In this document: piece after piece, positions 8,772-17,361 of the stretch
Position numbering within the stretch: position 1 is the stretch's first letter
How the letters are laid out: every line of letters begins with the position of its first letter
Origin: Gammaproteobacteria bacterium
GTDB lineage: Bacteria; Pseudomonadota; Gammaproteobacteria; Xanthomonadales; Marinicellaceae
DNA length: 29,071 bases
Direction: 5' to 3'
NCBI GenBank assembly: GCA_030426705.1
Contig: JAUHXW010000003.1
Span: forward strand, 1-29,071
Translations under genes and position numbers: made by a program
The notes under the pieces: model-generated
The model's database searches: none
Seen by the model: only the letters and a program-made list of their open reading frames with translations
Told to the model about the DNA's origin: nothing

Positions 8772-8800
8772 GACTGTAAACTGGTTACGGAATAATAAAA

Positions 8801-9229
8801 TTAAGCAGTTTTCAGATTGACTTCTTCAAGTAAATCATACTCATTGGCTTTCAACTCTTCTAACCATGACGCCCAAAATTCTAACAGCCAGACCGCGCTG
8901 CCTTCGTTGACTTCGCCATTTTGATAAACATGAATGCTGTGGTCGAGTAAATCGTTGCGATAAAGAATGGGACGAACCACTTTGTTCTTTAAATCAAAAC
9001 CAAGAATCACACCAGGATCAGATTTCAATTGGCCATTAACCGTTACCACATGTGCATATTGGAAGAAGACATCAACAAAAGAGGGAGATTTTTTGGGAAA
9101 CACTTGTTTGATATTAAGCCGCTTACCTTCATCATTCATTAACATGCCGGTTTTGAACTCATCATCCATGCTGATATAGTCAGCTTGAACCATTTTATAA
9201 AACAAATCTCTACCCAATGAATCGCTCAC
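8801..9229 (-). CDS. Hypothetical protein, 142 aa
   Basis: Function not recognised. It is a soluble, acidic, single-domain protein without signal peptide or membrane segment. Notable segments are FPKKSPSFVDVFFQYAHVVTVNGQL, PGVILGFDLKNKVVRPILYRND and a C-terminal helix SAVWLLEFWASWLEELKANEYDLLEEV. The start is a GTG preceded by GGAGGT four bases upstream, one of the best ribosome-binding sites in the window, which supports both the gene and this start. It is monocistronic and shares a bidirectional terminator with the VOC gene. Confidence 0.82.
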   Translation of the reverse strand: MSDSLGRDLFYKMVQADYISMDDEFKTGMLMNDEGKRLNIKQVFPKKSPSFVDVFFQYAHVVTVNGQLKSDPGVILGFDLKNKVVRPILYRNDLLDHSIHVYQNGEVNEGSAVWLLEFWASWLEELKANEYDLLEEVNLKTA

Positions 9230-9617
9230 AACTACCTCCGAATCTCTTTTGAATTACCCTTAAATAACTTGGATTGAATTTTGTGTTTAAAGAAAAAAAC
9301 AAACCATAAATTAATAATACCGAATCATCCCGGCAGGACAACTCTGTTCGGCCATTCAATGAAAACAAATGTTACCAACCAGCAAAAATCAAAAAATTAG
9401 TGACACACAGCGTCAACATTTTTGCTTGAAAATCCAAAGCAAAAAATAAGGTGTCAAAAAAGGGCACAAATTTTGAAAATTTACTTTCTGTAAAAGTCTC
9501 TATGATTTCATATGTTTGATATATCACCAATCAAAAATGAATGTATGAGTAATTTGTTTTTACCATGATATACTCAAAATGATTACGACCGAAAACTTTA
9601 ATTTCTGAGGCTTTTAA
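9230..9617. other. Divergent intergenic region, 388 nt, no gene
   Basis: AT-rich spacer between the minus-strand 142-aa gene and the plus-strand beta-helix gene; it must hold both promoters. A possible -10 (TATACT, 9569-9574) lies 44 nt before the beta-helix ATG but without a convincing -35. An inverted pair AGCAAAAAT (9381-9389) / ATTTTTGCT (9418-9426) is present, with unknown role. No ORF or RNA gene was recognised. Confidence 0.5.
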
Positions 9618-10910
9618 ATGATGAACAACTCCCAGCAACAAAAAATCAAAAAAACCGTATTGGTATCTGCACTTTTAATCGAACTAAGTTTATCTGCACA
9701 GGCAGCAACCATTGTAGTCGATGACGTCAATTGTCTTTTAGATGATGCCATTACTTCAGCCAATACTGATGCGGCTACCGGTGGTTGTGACGCAGGCTCA
9801 GGTCCTGATGTATTAACTTTACCTCAGAATGCCACCATAACTTTGACTTCAGCATTGCCTGAAATTACTACCGATATAACCATGCAAGGCGACAATACCA
9901 CCATAGAGCGTGATGTTAATAGTGCCACGTTCAGGATTCTAACCGTCAATGGTGGCTCCCTACAATTGAGTGACTCAACCATCAGTCATGGTGATGTTTC
10001 TGATACCCTTGGAGGCCCTGGCCCATTCAATACAGGGGGTGGTATTCAGGTTGAATCAGGAAATTTGAATTTAGTCAGAACCACGGTCAGCCATAACCAA
10101 GGTGGTGGTGTGTTGTTTATGAATTCGACAGGATCCATTTCTGACTCAGTGATTCATAATAACCAGGGATTTGATGTTTATGATTATTTTTATGGTGCCG
10201 GAGTGACTGTAAACTGCAGTAATGTGGCCATCTATGGCACCACCATCCACAGTAATGAAACAGCCGCCTTTCCCGGAGGTGCAGGCCTAATCCATTCTGG
10301 AGGTTGTGCAACCACATTGGATGTCACTAATACCACCATATCAAATAATACTTCCAATGCTTTTGGTGGTGGCATTTTAACCGATGCAAATTCAGGCACT
10401 TTAAATCTCTCCCAAGTTACCGTCACTCAAAACGTTTGTGCCGTAGTGACTTCCCAGGCAAGAGGTTGTGGCATGAACAGTTTCAACACCACAACAAATA
10501 TTAACCAATCACTGTTCACAGGTAACGAGAACTATTCCATCCCAGGCACATACAATGAGATCAATACCAATGGGAATGGCGTTACTGTTGATACTTTTAG
10601 CTTAATTGGATTGGATTCAAACTCAGGCAGTTATGGTTTAACGCCTGGCTATGGCATTCCTACAGAAAGTTCTTTGGATGCCATCATTGACACTAACATG
10701 GCTTTAAATGGAGGTGTGACTCCAACCCATGCGTTGGTTTTAACCGGCCCTGCGATTGACACCATACCGGATGGCTCATGCGCATCGCCGGTTTCGCAAA
10801 ATAACCAAATCAGACCGACTGATGTTTTTGGCAGTGGTACGCCCATGTGTGATGTCGGCGCTTTTGAAGCACCTTCTGACATCATATTCAAAAATGGGTT
10901 GGATAATTAG
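9618..10910 (+). CDS. Secreted right-handed beta-helix protein (choice-of-anchor Q type)
   Basis: 430 residues with a signal peptide (MMNNSQQQKIKKTVLVSALLIELSLSAQA). The N-terminus VDDVNCLLDDAITSANTD is the CSLREA-like opening. The body is beta-helix repeats with N-x-T-I-S-x-N-type turns (TTVSHNQGGG, TTIHSNET, TTISNNTSNAFGGGI). The end module ALVLTGPAIDTIPDG...CDVGAFE is typical of choice-of-anchor Q proteins. The chain finishes SDIIFKNGLDN, a variant of the shared I-F-x-x-G-F-E tail. These are exported surface or extracellular proteins of unknown ligand. TGAGG lies 7 nt before the first ATG; a second ATG follows at 9621. It is convergent with the M19-like gene with a 15-nt gap. Confidence 0.9.
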   Translation: MMNNSQQQKIKKTVLVSALLIELSLSAQAATIVVDDVNCLLDDAITSANTDAATGGCDAGSGPDVLTLPQNATITLTSALPEITTDITMQGDNTTIERDVNSATFRILTVNGGSLQLSDSTISHGDVSDTLGGPGPFNTGGGIQVESGNLNLVRTTVSHNQGGGVLFMNSTGSISDSVIHNNQGFDVYDYFYGAGVTVNCSNVAIYGTTIHSNETAAFPGGAGLIHSGGCATTLDVTNTTISNNTSNAFGGGILTDANSGTLNLSQVTVTQNVCAVVTSQARGCGMNSFNTTTNINQSLFTGNENYSIPGTYNEINTNGNGVTVDTFSLIGLDSNSGSYGLTPGYGIPTESSLDAIIDTNMALNGGVTPTHALVLTGPAIDTIPDGSCASPVSQNNQIRPTDVFGSGTPMCDVGAFEAPSDIIFKNGLDN

Positions 10911-10925
10911 CTGATTGAATTTAAA

Positions 10926-12032
10926 TCACCAAGCAGCTTGGAATAATCGCGCAAAATTATCACCCATGATTTTTTCAATGGCTGTTTGATGTAAACCTCG
11001 CTTAGCCAGGGCATCTGCTATACCAAGCATTTTATGAGGTCCGTTCAGTCCTTCAACATACGGCGGCGGACCTTCACCTGGCGCAGCCACACCTGATTGC
11101 TTACGTATCCGGTTAATTTCATTCCATTGTTGCATGCTTTCTGGACTGGTATCAAAGCCTAAAACCGGAGTATCACTACCGATGCCCACATGGTCAATGC
11201 CACAAATATTTATGGCATGCAAAATATGCTCCATAAATGCGTCTAAGGTTTGCTGTTTTAAATCAGGCGTTAAATAACTCATTTCATAAATACCGACCAC
11301 TCCGCCTTGGTCAGCAATGGCCTTTAATAAGGCATCACTTTTATTCCTTGGATGTGGATTGATGGCATCACAGCCTGTATGGGTCACACCCACCGGACGT
11401 TGGCTGACCTTCAACACATCAAAAGCCGTCTGTTCATGGGCATGAGACAAGTCCACCAGCACATTGGCTTTTTGCATGCGTTGAATAGCTTCTCTCCCAA
11501 GTTCAGATAGGCCAAGTGGCTGTTCAGTGGACATCACGCCTGCACCAAAAGCATTGCTGTTGTTGTATCCGGGCTGCATGATTCTGACACCCTTTTGTGC
11601 AAAGTGCTCTATGTGATCAAGATTGTCGGTCAGCATGGTGGCAGCTTCAAACGAATAAATAACCCCCATACGCCCCGTTTCTTTTGCACGCAATAAATCC
11701 GCATAAGAATTGATATGAATAAAAGTTTGCGGATTCATTTCATACAGAAATTTCATTGAATCTACTGCTTCATCCACTTGTTCAAATGTACCCTGGCTAC
11801 CGCCAATTGATAATTTAAATGCGGTTAGTCCGGTTTGTTTTAATAACTGTTTGGTGGCCTCGCTCAATGGCTCAGTAAACTCTGGCGACAACACCATATT
11901 GGCATTAATCACCATCTTCTTATGGGTTGTTGGTTCTGGCTTAATGGAAGAACAAGCGGTCAACAGCGGGCTTGATAAGGGTAAACCACACAACAAACTG
12001 TTGCGAATAAACTTTCGACGGGTAATGGGCAC
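10926..12032 (-). CDS. Peptidase M19 (membrane dipeptidase)-like Tat lipoprotein lacking the HxD metal ligands
   Basis: 368 residues, GTG start with a short GAGAA upstream. The N-terminus combines a twin-arginine motif (TRRKFIRNSL) and a lipobox ending at Cys27 (LLTAC), so a Tat-exported lipoprotein is likely. The fold is M19: SFEAATML (Glu129), VDLSHAHE (His197), VGVTHTGCDAINPHPRNKSD (His218) and HVGIGSD (Asp287). These correspond to Glu125, His198, His219 and Asp288 of renal dipeptidase. The N-terminal His-x-Asp pair that binds the first zinc is replaced by VINANMVL around 41-48. The protein may bind one metal, use other ligands, or lack dipeptidase activity. No operon partner. Confidence 0.88.
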   Translation of the reverse strand: MPITRRKFIRNSLLCGLPLSSPLLTACSSIKPEPTTHKKMVINANMVLSPEFTEPLSEATKQLLKQTGLTAFKLSIGGSQGTFEQVDEAVDSMKFLYEMNPQTFIHINSYADLLRAKETGRMGVIYSFEAATMLTDNLDHIEHFAQKGVRIMQPGYNNSNAFGAGVMSTEQPLGLSELGREAIQRMQKANVLVDLSHAHEQTAFDVLKVSQRPVGVTHTGCDAINPHPRNKSDALLKAIADQGGVVGIYEMSYLTPDLKQQTLDAFMEHILHAINICGIDHVGIGSDTPVLGFDTSPESMQQWNEINRIRKQSGVAAPGEGPPPYVEGLNGPHKMLGIADALAKRGLHQTAIEKIMGDNFARLFQAAW

Positions 12033-12231
12033 TTAATTCTCAAACTATAAATCACCCTTATAAACGTCACCCTGAGGCAAAAAGTTATTTTTTATATGCG
12101 TCTTTAATTGCTAATTCTGAACTTCAAGAAGAATACCGAGTCTTATTTATTGATTGTTAAACTTCAAATCATGACATGCCAAAAGACAATCAGTTTGTAA
12201 ATAAAATCAACTGGGAAACAGGATAAACAAA

Positions 12232-13188
12232 TTGAACAAAAACTACTTCATAGGCATTTCATTCACTGGCTTACTGCAAGTGGCTTGTCTGGGAGTGGTT
12301 ATTGGTACGTTTGCACCACTGCTTTCTGATTGGTATTGGTGGTTTGATTTGTTGTCTCATTTTCGTTTGCAGTATGCTTTATTGAGTTTATTGTTTCTGT
12401 TGGGTTTTATTTTTGCAAAACGCAAGGTTTTCTCAGTCATTGCATTAATGGTTCTGTCAGCCAATATTTACCTAATATGGCCACATTTGGCTTGGGGCGC
12501 TGCGACGCAAAATGAACAAAACACCCAAACCTTGAAAGTATTTCATGCCAATGTCTATACCGCGAATCAACAACATCAACTGCTCATTGATCAACTCAAT
12601 GAAGAACAAGCCGATGTCATCATCTTGCAAGAGATTGACAACAAATGGCTCAAGTCATTGCGTGTTTTGAACCAGGATTATCCACATCGAATAGAACTTC
12701 CCAGATCAGATAATTTTGGCATGGCTGTATTCAGTCGCTTGCCCTTTGAAAACCAACGAATTCTCAATTGGACAACATTGGATATCCCTAGCTTTGAATT
12801 CAGTGTCAGTAGTAACAACCAGTTGGTCAATATCATCGCCACCCATCCACCGCCACCGATCAATCGCTATTATTTCGATGCCATTGCACAACAATTCCAT
12901 GCCATAAACCAAATAATCAATGACAATCCAAACACAAATCATGTGGTCATCGGCGACCTCAACACCACCGTGTGGTCACAACATTACAAAATCTTAAATT
13001 CGATAAAGGGTTTAAAAAATGCCAGAACTGGATTCGGCTTGTTACCCACCTGGCCAACCAACCTACTACCCATGATGATACCTATTGACCATTGTCTGGT
13101 TTCAGAGAAAATTGAGGTAACCAACATCAAAACCGGCCAAAATATTGGCTCTGATCATTTGCCTTTGATTGTTGAATTAGGCTTTTAG
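12232..13188 (+). CDS. Membrane-anchored endonuclease/exonuclease/phosphatase (EEP) family protein
   Basis: 318 residues: two or three hydrophobic helices in residues 1-90, then an EEP domain. Motifs are FHANVY (Asn107), ILQEID (Glu134), THPPPP, GDLN, PIDHCLV and GSDHLPLIV, the full metal- and phosphate-binding set of the DNase I / sphingomyelinase / inositol phosphatase superfamily. The topology places the catalytic domain on the outer side of the membrane, as in YafD-like proteins. Substrate (DNA, lipid or phosphoester) cannot be told from sequence. The start is TTG with AGGA 8 nt upstream. It is divergent from the M19-like gene. Confidence 0.9.
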   Translation: MNKNYFIGISFTGLLQVACLGVVIGTFAPLLSDWYWWFDLLSHFRLQYALLSLLFLLGFIFAKRKVFSVIALMVLSANIYLIWPHLAWGAATQNEQNTQTLKVFHANVYTANQQHQLLIDQLNEEQADVIILQEIDNKWLKSLRVLNQDYPHRIELPRSDNFGMAVFSRLPFENQRILNWTTLDIPSFEFSVSSNNQLVNIIATHPPPPINRYYFDAIAQQFHAINQIINDNPNTNHVVIGDLNTTVWSQHYKILNSIKGLKNARTGFGLLPTWPTNLLPMMIPIDHCLVSEKIEVTNIKTGQNIGSDHLPLIVELGF

Positions 13189-13260
13189 ATTGTTATGAGA
13201 GAAAATACGTAAAAACTGTGAGAAGTTAAATTGGAATCATCCAACTCTTTATGGATTCAT

Positions 13261-13662
13261 TCAAAAACAAGTCATATTGTTTTGTTTGAGTTTATTCTGC
13301 ATGTAGTCAAAACAATGGCTGTTGTTGGTATAAAAAACAGCGTGATGTTCATCGGAACCTCCGCCATAATGTTGGGTGTACACCCAAGGTGAGTAAGCAC
13401 AATCAAAATCTTCTTCATTGAAAAACTCAGTGCTTTTCAAGCCTCCTATGATTGCATAAAAATCACATTCACCGGAAACCGTGTATAAAGCAATTCCTAA
13501 GTCATGAGAGGCCATTGACCAGATGTTTACGTACGCTTGTTTATTAGTCACCTCATAGATAATGTAAGTTAAATTGTATAAGTGAACTTTAGTATTGAAT
13601 CTTTTGACTTCTTGTAACAGCTCAGTGTCCGTGGAAATGGGGTAGAACCCGTCTTTTAACAA
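13261..13662 (-). CDS. Hypothetical protein, 133 aa, possibly 5'-truncated
   Basis: Not recognised. The reading frame has a clear protein-like composition (VNIWSMASHDLGIALYTVSG, DFDCAYSPWVYTQHYGGGSD, CFDYMQNKL) with four Cys. It has no signal peptide. The frame opens at a TTG two codons after a stop, with no ribosome-binding site. An ATG at 13672 in another frame hits a stop after five codons. This may be a remnant whose N-terminus was lost, or a frameshifted gene. Confidence 0.4.
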   Translation of the reverse strand: MLKDGFYPISTDTELLQEVKRFNTKVHLYNLTYIIYEVTNKQAYVNIWSMASHDLGIALYTVSGECDFYAIIGGLKSTEFFNEEDFDCAYSPWVYTQHYGGGSDEHHAVFYTNNSHCFDYMQNKLKQNNMTCF

Positions 13663-13798
13663 TAATTATTCATCAGAGGCAATGCGTTAAATAGATGAGC
13701 AGAGTACACCCCCGCATAGATTTTTTATCATTGTTAACAAAACTGACAACTGCTTGAGTTTGACTTTTCTGTATAATGATAAACAACCAATATCGGTG

Positions 13799-15387
13799 AT
13801 GGCGATGAACATTCAAAAATATAGTTACTTACTTCTGCTGTTGTTACTAACAACAAGCACTCAAGCACAATTTGATGCTGAATTGAATTTGAGTGATTTG
13901 AATGGACAAAATGGTTTCCTCATCACAGAAGAGTTGCCAAACAGTGGATTTGGACGAGCTGTTGGTTACATCGGAGACAACAATGGTGATGGTTTGGGAG
14001 ATGTGATCATCGGTGCGCCAACAGCAACCATTCCCGATGATTCAGGTCCCGTCACCACTTTTCCTGATGTCGGGAAAGGCTATCTGTTGCGGGGCAGTGC
14101 AGGCGGTTTTTCAAACCCCGTCGATTTCAGTACTCCGGATTATTCCTATTTTTACCACGGTGGAAAAGCTGGAGACAACGCGGGATTTGTGGTTGGCTTT
14201 GCCGGTGACTTCAATGGCGATGGTTTTGATGATAATTTCATCAGCAGCCCCACTGCGGGAGCTACCGGAAAACTGTATGTTTTGTTTGGCCCGGGGTTCG
14301 TGAGCCAGGACCTTTCCACCCTCGTCGGTTCAGAAGGCATCAGCATCAATTTTGAAACAACGGATATCGGGAACACCATCAGCACAGCCGGAGACTTCAA
14401 TGACGACGGGTTTGATGACATCATCATTGGGGCACCTGGTGCCAGCATCAATGGCGAACAGCTTATTGGGAAAACCTATGTTGTTTACGGTCAGGATTTT
14501 CCAGATGTTCAAACACCAATATCAATCAATCTTGCAGACCTCGATGGCAGCAATGGGGTGATTTTTCATGGCGAATTGGCAAATGATCGCTCTGGCTTTG
14601 CTGTAGATACCGCAGGCGACCTCAATCATGATGGCATAGTCGATATCATAATCGGTGCACAAACCGCATCCCGACCACCGAATTCCATCCATGGCCGAGC
14701 CTATGTGGTCTATGGCAGCCAACAAACTTTTACCAGCCCATTTTTATTGAGCACCCTGAATGGCAGCAATGGTTTTATCATCAACAGCAATCAGGACTGG
14801 GGTGCGCTCGGCAGCTCAGTCAGCGATGCGGGCGATCTGAATCATGACGGCATAGATGATGTCGTCATTGGTGCTGTAGAAAGTTCCTTTTCCGTCAGCT
14901 CCACAGGCAAGGTTTTTGTGATTTTTGGTAGCCAGACCCCATTTCCGGGTATTTTTGAAATCAGCAGCCTTAATGGCATCAATGGTTTCACCATTGCAGG
15001 GACCGAAGCGGTTGGTGCTTTGGGTTCATCTGTGACTTCAGCGGAGATGTCAATGGCGATCAAATCGATGATTTAATGATCGGTGCTTATCTGCTCGACC
15101 CGAATGGCCTCCAGGATGCGGGTGCTGTTTATGTGGTTTTCGACAGCCATCAGGGCTTTCCACATCCCTTAAACGCCAATACCCTGGTTGGCAGCAATGG
15201 ATTCAGGATCAATGGTGAAATTGCCAACCAAAACTTTGGTGAAGTCATCAGCTCAGCTGGAGATTTGAACGGTGATGGCATTGATGACATGATATTTGGT
15301 GACCAGGTAAATCCGATTGGGGTTGTTGACAAAAGTTATGTGGTTTATGGCAATGATGTAATTTTTGCTGATGGGTTTGGACTGTAA
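13799..15387 (+). pseudogene. Secreted FG-GAP (integrin-alpha-like) seven-blade propeller protein, one-base frameshift
   Basis: Two frames (to 15076 and from there to 15387) join into one 529-residue protein if one base is restored near 15041-15043. There, S-V-T-S-A should continue as G-D-V-N-G-D-Q-I-D-D-L-M-I-G-A. The signal peptide is MAMNIQKYSYLLLLLLLTTSTQA; the ATG at 13799 is preferred to an upstream TTG at 13754. Seven Ca-binding G-D-x-N-x-D-G-x-x-D-x-x-I-G motifs begin at nt 13973, 14204, 14390, 14615, 14831, 15043 and 15259, spaced 186-231 nt. They make a closed seven-bladed propeller; the lesion lies in motif six. Restored, it ends NDVIFADGFGL, the tail shared by several exported proteins here. 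The mutation is recent or a sequencing error, as both halves are otherwise intact. Confidence 0.85.
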
Positions 15388-15420
15388 CACATCATCAAAT
15401 GGTAAAAAAGAACAATAACC

Positions 15421-15453
15421 TGCCCATCAAAAAGTTAACTTTTTTGATGGGCA
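15421..15453. terminator. Bidirectional terminator hairpin
   Basis: TGCCCATCAAAAAG (15421-15434), loop ttaa, CTTTTTTGATGGGCA (15439-15453). The stem is long with one extra T in the right arm, and its A/T-rich inner half supplies the T-run on either strand. It lies between the FG-GAP gene and the convergent surface-protein operon. Confidence 0.8.
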
Positions 15454-15545
15454 AGGTACATCTAATCCCTTTATCTTCCACGAGGGCTTGGGCCAACTTA
15501 AACCACTGAAAAAAAACAATTCCTAAAACGATTTTCAGGAACCAA

Positions 15546-16610
15546 TCACAAGCAACACATCACAGTGAAATTACTGCCACAAGATATATTGTCTCTGAGA
15601 GCCACCCTGTCACCCGAAATTGACCCCATACCAGGCGGTGTTTGATTCAAGTGAATGGTTAAGGTCATTCCCGTGCCAGCATTACCTGTGTTATACAACA
15701 AGCCTTGACAGGTATTATTACCCGAACTGTCGCCGTCATCGGATGAACTGCCTGGAATGTTCAGTAGGGTCCAGGTGGCTACGTTATTGATGTTGGAAGC
15801 AGAAGCTGAAATGTTACCGCTCGCTACGGCGCGTTGTACTTCTTCCACAGTACAAAAGTGTGCACCGGGGTTATTGTTGAAAGAGTCACGACACATGGCA
15901 TCGGCCGCTGCTGCTCCGGTATAACCATTATAGTTGAAACGCCCATTAGAACTTTGAAACGAACGCCCCAGCACCTCAGGACCTGCCTCGATTTTATTAT
16001 TGAGCGCTTCGATTTCCTGCTGTAAAGCCAGTAGTGTGCTTTGTAAAGCTGTCACTTCGCCTTGCTGTGCAAAATCCAGGCTGTCCATGCCATCCAGTAA
16101 ATCTGCATCCAAGTTGGAACCTGTACCATCCTGAATGTGATTATGAGTAACGGTATTCATCGCCAAATCATCTCCGGTGATGCTGCCATTGAGTATTTCA
16201 GCACCACCAACCGCATCCACAGCCACCATCTCTGCATGTAAGGCATAAGGAGCCGCCTGAATCACATGTCGGGGGCTCAACACATCTAATGGCCCTGCAT
16301 GACCTGAAGATTTCACCGCCACTTCCAACCACAAGTTATCACCAACGAATACGCCAGGACCAAAATCCAATTCGACAGTAAAGATACCTTGGTTGACCGT
16401 AACGTCATTCAGTTCAACCAATTCTCCAACGGTAAAACCGAACTCTTGCGCATCATACAAGGTGAAACTGAAATCGTATAAACCATCGGCGGTAACTCCA
16501 TCAATGACCAATTCACCCTGGTAGGTGATGCTGGTATTGACTTGCGCCATCAATGGCAATTGCCAAGCGACTAAAACTAAGCTTAAAATTAATTTTTTTG
16601 TGTAGTTCAT
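15546..16610 (-). CDS. Exported tail-fibre/trimer-like surface protein, 354 aa
   Basis: Signal peptide MNYTKKLILSLVLVAWQLPLMAQ. Residues 25-135 form a domain often seen at the start of large exported proteins in marine bacteria (SITYQGELVIDGVTADGLYDFSF ... GIFTVELDFGPGVF ... LWLEVAVKSSG ... RHVIQAAPYALHAE). A linker with NGSITGDDLAMNTV and LDADLLDGMDS follows, a pattern of trimeric fibre stalks. Next come a short coiled coil (about 184-210, EVTALQSTLLALQQEIEALNN) and a Cys-containing C-terminal domain (MCRDSFNNNPGAHFCTVEEVQRAV ... NNTCQGLLY ... CGSNFTVMCCL). It lacks the I-F-x-x-G-F tail. The start is two bases after the stop of the preceding gene; AGGAG sits inside that gene's last codons, so translation is coupled. 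A role in adhesion or surface structure is inferred. Confidence 0.85.
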   Translation of the reverse strand: MNYTKKLILSLVLVAWQLPLMAQVNTSITYQGELVIDGVTADGLYDFSFTLYDAQEFGFTVGELVELNDVTVNQGIFTVELDFGPGVFVGDNLWLEVAVKSSGHAGPLDVLSPRHVIQAAPYALHAEMVAVDAVGGAEILNGSITGDDLAMNTVTHNHIQDGTGSNLDADLLDGMDSLDFAQQGEVTALQSTLLALQQEIEALNNKIEAGPEVLGRSFQSSNGRFNYNGYTGAAAADAMCRDSFNNNPGAHFCTVEEVQRAVASGNISASASNINNVATWTLLNIPGSSSDDGDSSGNNTCQGLLYNTGNAGTGMTLTIHLNQTPPGMGSISGDRVALRDNISCGSNFTVMCCL

Positions 16611-16612
16611 GT

Positions 16613-16921
16613 TTATTCTCCTGAGGTGAATTCGTAAGAGTCAGAAAATATCAAATCATTCGGCCAGCCATCATTGGGGGTAATGATGCCCGCATGTAAA
16701 ACCCAGGGTCCATTGGTCATGACTTTATGCTGATGTTGGCCAATACTGGCTGACAATTGAACCTGGTTAACCTGTGAAACCCCGCCAGAGGCAAAAGCAA
16801 AACGGTTCAGTGTCAAGGCCTGACCCGAAGAACCCTTTGTAGAGCCAACAGATTTTTCACCGGCACTTAAATAAACCGGAGTAACAAAACACACCATCAG
16901 TAACAATAATTTTGATTTCAT
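16613..16921 (-). CDS. Small exported 'SIGQ' protein with C-terminal LIFSDSYE tail
   Basis: 102 residues with a signal peptide (MKSKLLLLMVCFVTPVYLSAG). The body FASGGVSQVNQVQLSASIGQHQHK ... GPWVLHAGI matches a recurring short exported module in which 's-G-t-I-G-Q' is followed by a 'l-x-G-G-f' strand. Its function is unknown. The chain ends NDLIFSDSYEFTSGE, a variant of the tail in six other exported proteins of the window. It is the first gene of a two-gene operon with the fibre-like protein, spaced two bases apart. The 5' leader can form a hairpin ending about 7 nt before the ATG. Confidence 0.8.
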   Translation of the reverse strand: MKSKLLLLMVCFVTPVYLSAGEKSVGSTKGSSGQALTLNRFAFASGGVSQVNQVQLSASIGQHQHKVMTNGPWVLHAGIITPNDGWPNDLIFSDSYEFTSGE

Positions 16922-16928
16922 AGTAATA

Positions 16929-16959
16929 CCACGCTAACTGTCTATTCTGAATAGCGTGG
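16929..16959 (-). promoter_or_regulatory. Leader hairpin before the SIGQ/fibre operon
   Basis: CCACGCTA (16929-16936) pairs with TAGCGTGG (16952-16959) around a 15-nt loop. Inside it CTATTCTGAATAG (16942-16954) is an alternative 6-bp palindrome overlapping the right arm, so the two structures exclude each other. It ends 7 nt before the minus-strand ATG, where the ribosome-binding site should be; no clear Shine-Dalgarno is seen. It may be an operator or a translational control element. Confidence 0.45.
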
Positions 16960-17092
16960 AAATCACCGCAAACCTTCATGGAATTTAAAATTAATTCAAA
17001 AAAACAAAAAATTCGAATTCAATCACCACGATAAAGTGACTGAGGTGGTTTTGTTGGTGGGTATTGAGAAATAAAACTTATAGAGACCTTTT

Positions 17093-17122
17093 CAAGCAGG
17101 ATGGGCTTTACCACCCTGCTTG
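17093..17122. repeat. REP-like hairpin downstream of the 69-aa gene
   Basis: CAAGCAGGATGG (17093-17104), loop gcttta, CCACCCTGCTTG (17111-17122); 12-bp stem with one mismatch. The core GATGGGCTTTACCACC resembles the hairpins at 20302-20318 and 20402-20418. It has no T-run on the minus strand, so it may stabilise a 3' end rather than terminate by itself. Confidence 0.6.
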
Positions 17123-17134
17123 GTATTGACCAGG

Positions 17135-17344
17135 TTATCTACTGAGGACAATCAGTTTGGATTTTAGGTTTTCCAGCTCATTCAAAAGTTTTGCTTTTTT
17201 TGCTGCATTGCTGGTGTTTTGAAATGACAGTTTAACCATTTCTACCCGGATGCTTTTGATGCGTTCATTGAGCTTTGAGCTTTTTCTGTTATTGAGTTCA
17301 TTTCTGCGTTTTCGAACCAGCGCTATGGTATCAGTAATCATCAT
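17135..17344 (-). CDS. Small basic coiled-coil protein, 69 aa
   Basis: MMITDTIALVRKRRNELNNR then Lys/Leu/Asn-rich heptads through to the end (VKLSFQNTSNAAKKAKLLN, LENLKSKLIVLSR), probably one or two long helices. No domain recognised. The ATG has AGGAG 8 nt upstream, a strong ribosome-binding site, and the gene starts 17 nt after the beta-helix gene on the same strand. It is therefore a real co-transcribed gene rather than a chance frame. It is cytoplasmic (no signal), in contrast to its exported neighbour. Function unknown. Confidence 0.72.
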   Translation of the reverse strand: MMITDTIALVRKRRNELNNRKSSKLNERIKSIRVEMVKLSFQNTSNAAKKAKLLNELENLKSKLIVLSR

Positions 17345-17361
17345 GGTATAGCTCCTTTTAC

